The position numbers were made by a program, and so were the translations under genes. From NCBI RefSeq assembly GCF_007680845.1, contig NZ_VEIY01000004.1, forward strand, positions 186,001 to 250,000: a stretch of 64,000 nt of DNA, given 5' to 3'. Every line of letters starts with the position of its first letter. The first letter of the stretch is position 1. Of the stretch, positions 61,062 to 64,000 are shown piece by piece. Below the pieces are notes generated by a model. The model ran no database searches, was not told where the DNA came from, and saw nothing but the letters and a program-made list of their open reading frames with translations. Origin of the DNA: Curtobacterium pusillum (lineage in GTDB: Bacteria; Actinomycetota; Actinomycetes; Actinomycetales; Microbacteriaceae).

Positions 61062-61091
61062 CGAACCCCGGTCCACACGGACCGGGGTTCG
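61062..61091 (+). terminator. Terminator of tRNA-Ser(GCU)
   Basis: Perfect 13-bp stem CGAACCCCGGTCC / GGACCGGGGTTCG with loop ACAC, 8 nt after the tRNA, followed by GTCGTTCCC. Confidence 0.9.
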
Positions 61092-61124
61092 GTCGTTCCC
61101 GGGGGCAGTCGGACCGGGCTGCAG

Positions 61125-61170
61125 ACGGACTGGAGGCGCGGTGCCAGCCGACACCGCGCCTCCAGTCCGT
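61125..61170. repeat. REP-like palindrome (GGAGGCGCGG family) after the MFS gene
   Basis: Perfect 19-bp arms 61125-61143 and 61152-61170, 8-nt loop. Lies 11 nt past the stop of the minus-strand MFS gene and can terminate it. Confidence 0.92.
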
Positions 61171-61181
61171 CCGACCAGCCG

Positions 61182-62369
61182 TCAGACCGTCGCGACGCTC
61201 CCCGTCGTGACCGCACCATGCGCACGGCCGCGGCGTGCCGCGGCTGCGGCGACCACGGTCAGGACGACCGCGGCCAGCGTGATGCCGGCGCCGGCCCAGA
61301 TCGGCGAGGTGTAGCCGAGGCCGGCCGCGATGGTGAGCCCTCCGATCCAGGCGCCGAGCGCGTTGCCGAGGTTGAAGGCCGCGATGTTCGCACCGCTCGC
61401 CAGGGTCGGGGCGTGGTCGGCGTACTGCATCACCCGGGTCTGGAGTGCGGGCACCGTGGCGAAGCCGAACGCGCCCATCAGCACGAGCGAGATCACGGTC
61501 AGGATGGGTGAGGTCGCGACGAGGGCGAACACCGCGAGCACCACGGTGAGGACCACCAGCACGACGAGCAGGGTGCCGTCGATCGACCGCGAGGCGAGCT
61601 TGCCGCCGGCGAAGTTGCCCACGAACAGGCCGATGCCGAACACGATGAGCAGCCACGGCACGGCGCTCGAGGTGAACCCGGACACGGAGGTGAGCGTGTA
61701 GGCGATGTAGGTGAAGGCGCCGAACATTCCGCCGTACCCGAGGACGGTCATGCCGAGCGACAGCCAGACCTGGCCGGAGCGGAAGGCGCTGAGCTCGCGG
61801 GTGAGCGACGGGACCTCGGTGGTGCGCGTCGCCGGGACGAGGAGTGCCACGCCGACCAGCGCGATCACCCCGATGACGGCGATGGTCCAGAAGGTCGCAC
61901 GCCATCCGAGGGCCTGCCCGAGGAAGGTGCCGAACGGGACGCCGAGGACGTTCGATGCGGTGAGGCCGGTGAACATGAGCGCCACGGCGGAGGCTCGCTT
62001 CGACCGTTCGACCATGTTCGACGCGACGACGGAGCCGATGCCGAAGAACGCTCCGTGGCAGAGGGCGGCGATCACGCGGCCGAGCATCATGACGCCGTAC
62101 TCCGGCGCGACGGCGGAGAGCGTGTTCCCGATGACGAACAGGACGAGCAGGCCGAGGAGCACGGGCTTGCGGGCGAGCCGGGTCGTGGCGGCGGTGAGTC
62201 CGAGCGCGCCGACGATGACGGCGAGGGCGTACCCGGTCACGAGCCAGCCGGCCGTGGTCTCGGAGACGCCGTAGTCTGCGGCGACCTCGGGCAGGAGTCC
62301 GGTGATGACGAACTCGGTCAGGCCGATGCCGAATCCGCCGAGTGCGAGGGCGATGAGTCCCGCGGGCAT
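61182..62369 (-). CDS. MFS transporter, DHA1 family (AraJ/PbuE-like exporter)
   Basis: 395 aa, 12 helices. LALGGFGIGLTEFVITGLLPEVAADYGVSETTAGWLVTGYALAVIVGA is the typical opening of the arabinose-efflux-type group; VALMFTGLTASNVLGVPFGTFLGQ is motif C of exporters. Substrate unknown. Divergent from a MarR regulator across a 120-bp gap with two direct repeats. Confidence 0.92.
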   Translation of the reverse strand: MPAGLIALALGGFGIGLTEFVITGLLPEVAADYGVSETTAGWLVTGYALAVIVGALGLTAATTRLARKPVLLGLLVLFVIGNTLSAVAPEYGVMMLGRVIAALCHGAFFGIGSVVASNMVERSKRASAVALMFTGLTASNVLGVPFGTFLGQALGWRATFWTIAVIGVIALVGVALLVPATRTTEVPSLTRELSAFRSGQVWLSLGMTVLGYGGMFGAFTYIAYTLTSVSGFTSSAVPWLLIVFGIGLFVGNFAGGKLASRSIDGTLLVVLVVLTVVLAVFALVATSPILTVISLVLMGAFGFATVPALQTRVMQYADHAPTLASGANIAAFNLGNALGAWIGGLTIAAGLGYTSPIWAGAGITLAAVVLTVVAAAAARRGRAHGAVTTGSVATV

Positions 62370-62415
62370 GGATGTCCTTCCGTTGTGCGGTGCAGCTGTC
62401 CCGCGTACGCTGGTT

Positions 62416-62457
62416 GTTGCAGACGCGGGATATCGATAGTTGCACACGCTGGGTATC
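62416..62457. promoter_or_regulatory. Paired 19-nt direct repeats, candidate MarR operators
   Basis: GTTGCAGACGCGGGATATC (62416-62434) and GTTGCACACGCTGGGTATC (62439-62457), 23 bp apart (about two helical turns); TATCGATA palindrome (62431-62438) bridges them. Confidence 0.6.
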
Positions 62458-62489
62458 CGCGCAAGCAACCATGTGTGCCTGGAGGTCTC

Positions 62490-62939
62490 ATGTCCGTCGA
62501 CGACACGTCCGTCGCCGTCCGCGCCCACGGGTGGCGCACGCTCGCGGCGCTGCACGGGCTGATCGAGGCGCGGCTCGAACGTGCGCTGCGGGAGGTCGAC
62601 CTGTCCGTCGTGGAGTTCACGGTGCTCGACGCCCTCCGCCGCCAGGACGGCTTCCACATGCGCATGCAGCAGCTCGCCCGTGCCGCGGCGCTCAGCCCGA
62701 GCGCGACGACACGCCTGGTGAACCGGCTCGAGGAGCGTGCGCTGCTCACCCGTGTGCTCTGCGCCGACGACCGGCGGGGTCTCTACACGGAGCTCACGCA
62801 CGCCGGGCAGCGGCTGCTCGACGCAGCGACGCCGGTGCATGCTGCGGCGCTCGAGGAGGCGCTCGCCGAAGCGCGCGAGGTTCCCGAGCTCGAGGAGCTC
62901 GCCGTCGCGGTCGACCGGCTCGAGGGCGCGAGCGTCTGA
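62490..62939 (+). CDS. MarR family transcriptional regulator
   Basis: 149 aa. Recognition region MRMQQLARAAALSPSATTRLVNRLEERALL and wing CADDRRGLYTELTHAGQRLL. GGAGG 5 nt before ATG 62490. Divergent from the DHA1 exporter, which it probably represses. Confidence 0.93.
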   Translation: MSVDDTSVAVRAHGWRTLAALHGLIEARLERALREVDLSVVEFTVLDALRRQDGFHMRMQQLARAAALSPSATTRLVNRLEERALLTRVLCADDRRGLYTELTHAGQRLLDAATPVHAAALEEALAEAREVPELEELAVAVDRLEGASV

Positions 62940-62980
62940 CCCTCTGGCGGGCTGCGCGACCAGTGCCGCCGACCGGGTCG

Positions 62981-63982
62981 TCAGGAAGCCGGCGGCGCGG
63001 TGGTCGACCGCACCACGAGGGACGGCGGGATCGGCGTCCGGGTCGGGCCCGACGGGTCGGTCCCCCCGATGCGCTCCACGAGCCGTGCCGCAGCGATCCG
63101 CCCGACCTCGTCGTTGTGCGGGTCCACCGTGGTCAGCCGCAGCAGGGGGGATGCGGCCAGCGGCGTCTCGTCGTTGCCCATGACGGACACGTCCTCCGGG
63201 ACCCGGAGCCCCGCGTCCCGCACGGCGGCGATCGCACCCATCGCCATGACGTCGTTCGCGGCGAACACCGCGGTCAGGTCGGGGTGGTCCTCGAGGGCGC
63301 GGCGGGTGCCGTCGTACCCGGTCTGGTCCGACGTCGGCCCGGTGCCGTAGACCAGCGGCTCGAGGCCCGAGGCGACCAGCTGCGCGACGGTGGCTTCGCG
63401 GCGGACGCGAGCCGGGCCTCCCGAACCGGTGACGTGGACGATCCGTCGGTGACCCAGCGTGACGAGGTGCTCCGCGGCCAGCCGACCGCCCGCCGCTTCG
63501 TCGGAGGCGACCACGTCGAGCCCGTCGGGGACGTCGTCACGTGCGCCGGTGACGACGACGGGGGTGTCGGGCGGGACGATGAGGTCGGCGAACCCCTCGG
63601 CGGCGAGCAGGACCCCGTCGACCCGGAGTGACACGAGGTCGTCGAACGGCGACGATCCGAGGTGCTCGTTCGCGCGCGTGTCCGCGAGGGTGAGTCGGAG
63701 TCCGTGGGGTGCGAGTGCGTCGCGGACCCCGTCGAGCAGCGGGACGAACCAGGGGTTCCGGAAGTCGTCGACGATCACGCCGATGGTGCGGGTCCTGGTG
63801 CCGGCGAGGATCGCGGCGGCGCGGTTCGGACGGTACCCGAGTGCCGTCGCGGCGTCGACGACGGCCGCCCGCCGCGCGTCCGACACCCCGGGGTCTCCGC
63901 GCATCACCATGCTCACCAGGGACTTCGAGACGCCTGCACGAACGGCGACGTCGATGATCGTCGGCGGTCGGGTGGTCGACAC
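62981..63982 (-). CDS. LacI family transcriptional regulator
   Basis: 333 aa. HTH TIIDVAVRAGVSKSLVSMVMRG, hinge LGYRPNRAAAILAGTRTRTIGV and full sensor domain ending SLVVRSTTAPP. GTG 63982 with AAGGAG 6 nt upstream. The gene it controls lies beyond the right edge or elsewhere; the adjacent MarR/MFS pair is not sugar-like. Confidence 0.93.
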   Translation of the reverse strand: MSTTRPPTIIDVAVRAGVSKSLVSMVMRGDPGVSDARRAAVVDAATALGYRPNRAAAILAGTRTRTIGVIVDDFRNPWFVPLLDGVRDALAPHGLRLTLADTRANEHLGSSPFDDLVSLRVDGVLLAAEGFADLIVPPDTPVVVTGARDDVPDGLDVVASDEAAGGRLAAEHLVTLGHRRIVHVTGSGGPARVRREATVAQLVASGLEPLVYGTGPTSDQTGYDGTRRALEDHPDLTAVFAANDVMAMGAIAAVRDAGLRVPEDVSVMGNDETPLAASPLLRLTTVDPHNDEVGRIAAARLVERIGGTDPSGPTRTPIPPSLVVRSTTAPPAS

Positions 63983-64000
63983 GTGCGCTCCTTGACAGGA

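Overview
The window is very G+C-rich, densely coded DNA with many GTG starts and ATGA/GTGA/TGATG junctions. Gene content (MshC-type neighbours MSMEG_4193/DUF3090/SCO1664, O-mannosyltransferase, rsmI/PMT divergent pair, tatD-rsmA, mycothiol-type actinobacterial families) points to an actinobacterium, most likely Microbacteriaceae; Curtobacterium is my best guess from memory, not proven here. Both tRNA genes are tRNA-Ser (UGA and GCU). I count about 61 protein-coding genes, one of them frameshifted, two tRNAs, and several families of intergenic palindromes.

Layout. 1-8.8 kb (all minus): HrpA helicase (runs off the left edge), thioredoxin-domain DUF255 protein, a P-loop kinase, an NAD-epimerase, a tandem-rhodanese sulfurtransferase, a MOSC protein. 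9-11.5 kb: a 14-TM drug efflux gene divergent from a TetR regulator. 11.5-17.4 kb: protein O-mannosyltransferase divergent from rsmI-metG-tatD-rsmA. 17.4-25.6 kb: an accessory block between rsmA and ispE, two genes that usually sit together in actinobacteria (pentapeptide/Cys protein, YbaK, a 65-aa gene plus PIN protein, a frameshifted membrane gene, SDR/XRE pair, ATP-grasp, flavin monooxygenase, MetY). 25.7-28.3 kb: ispE and a GT39-like membrane protein.

28.4-37.3 kb is a molybdenum region: Mop-type regulator, MoeZ-like sulfurylating enzyme, modABC molybdate importer, moaD and moaA for cofactor synthesis, and a membrane-anchored sulfite-oxidase-fold molybdoenzyme. Together they would import molybdate, build molybdopterin and supply at least one user of the cofactor. 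37.4-42.9 kb is housekeeping: marR, pheA, lipid kinase, serS, HAD phosphatase, tRNA-Ser(UGA), GrpB. 42.9-50.7 kb carries an SDR/HxlR pair and a carbohydrate locus (LacI, Gfo/Idh/MocA dehydrogenase, two permeases, a binding protein, TetR) that has no ABC ATPase of its own. 50.7-58 kb holds a BLUF photoreceptor, an MFS exporter, the actinobacterial phosphatase-DUF3090-SCO1664 trio and a MoxR/VWA pair. 58-64 kb holds a sugar-porter-like MFS with GntR, tRNA-Ser(GCU), an MFS/MarR divergent pair and a LacI regulator.

Two window-wide patterns stand out. First, about 20 genes have a TANNNT -10 hexamer exactly 6-8 nt before the start codon and no Shine-Dalgarno, the signature of leaderless mRNAs. Second, a palindrome with the core GGAGGCGCGG / CCGCGCCTCC recurs in at least five intergenic gaps and, as half copies, inside coding linkers; two other repeat families (38-nt elements at 8.9 kb, a 19-bp compound repeat at 25.5 kb) occur locally. 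I did not find a clear new defence or biosynthetic system; the most original leads are the small-gene/PIN pair, the repeat families and the molybdenum-region oddities.
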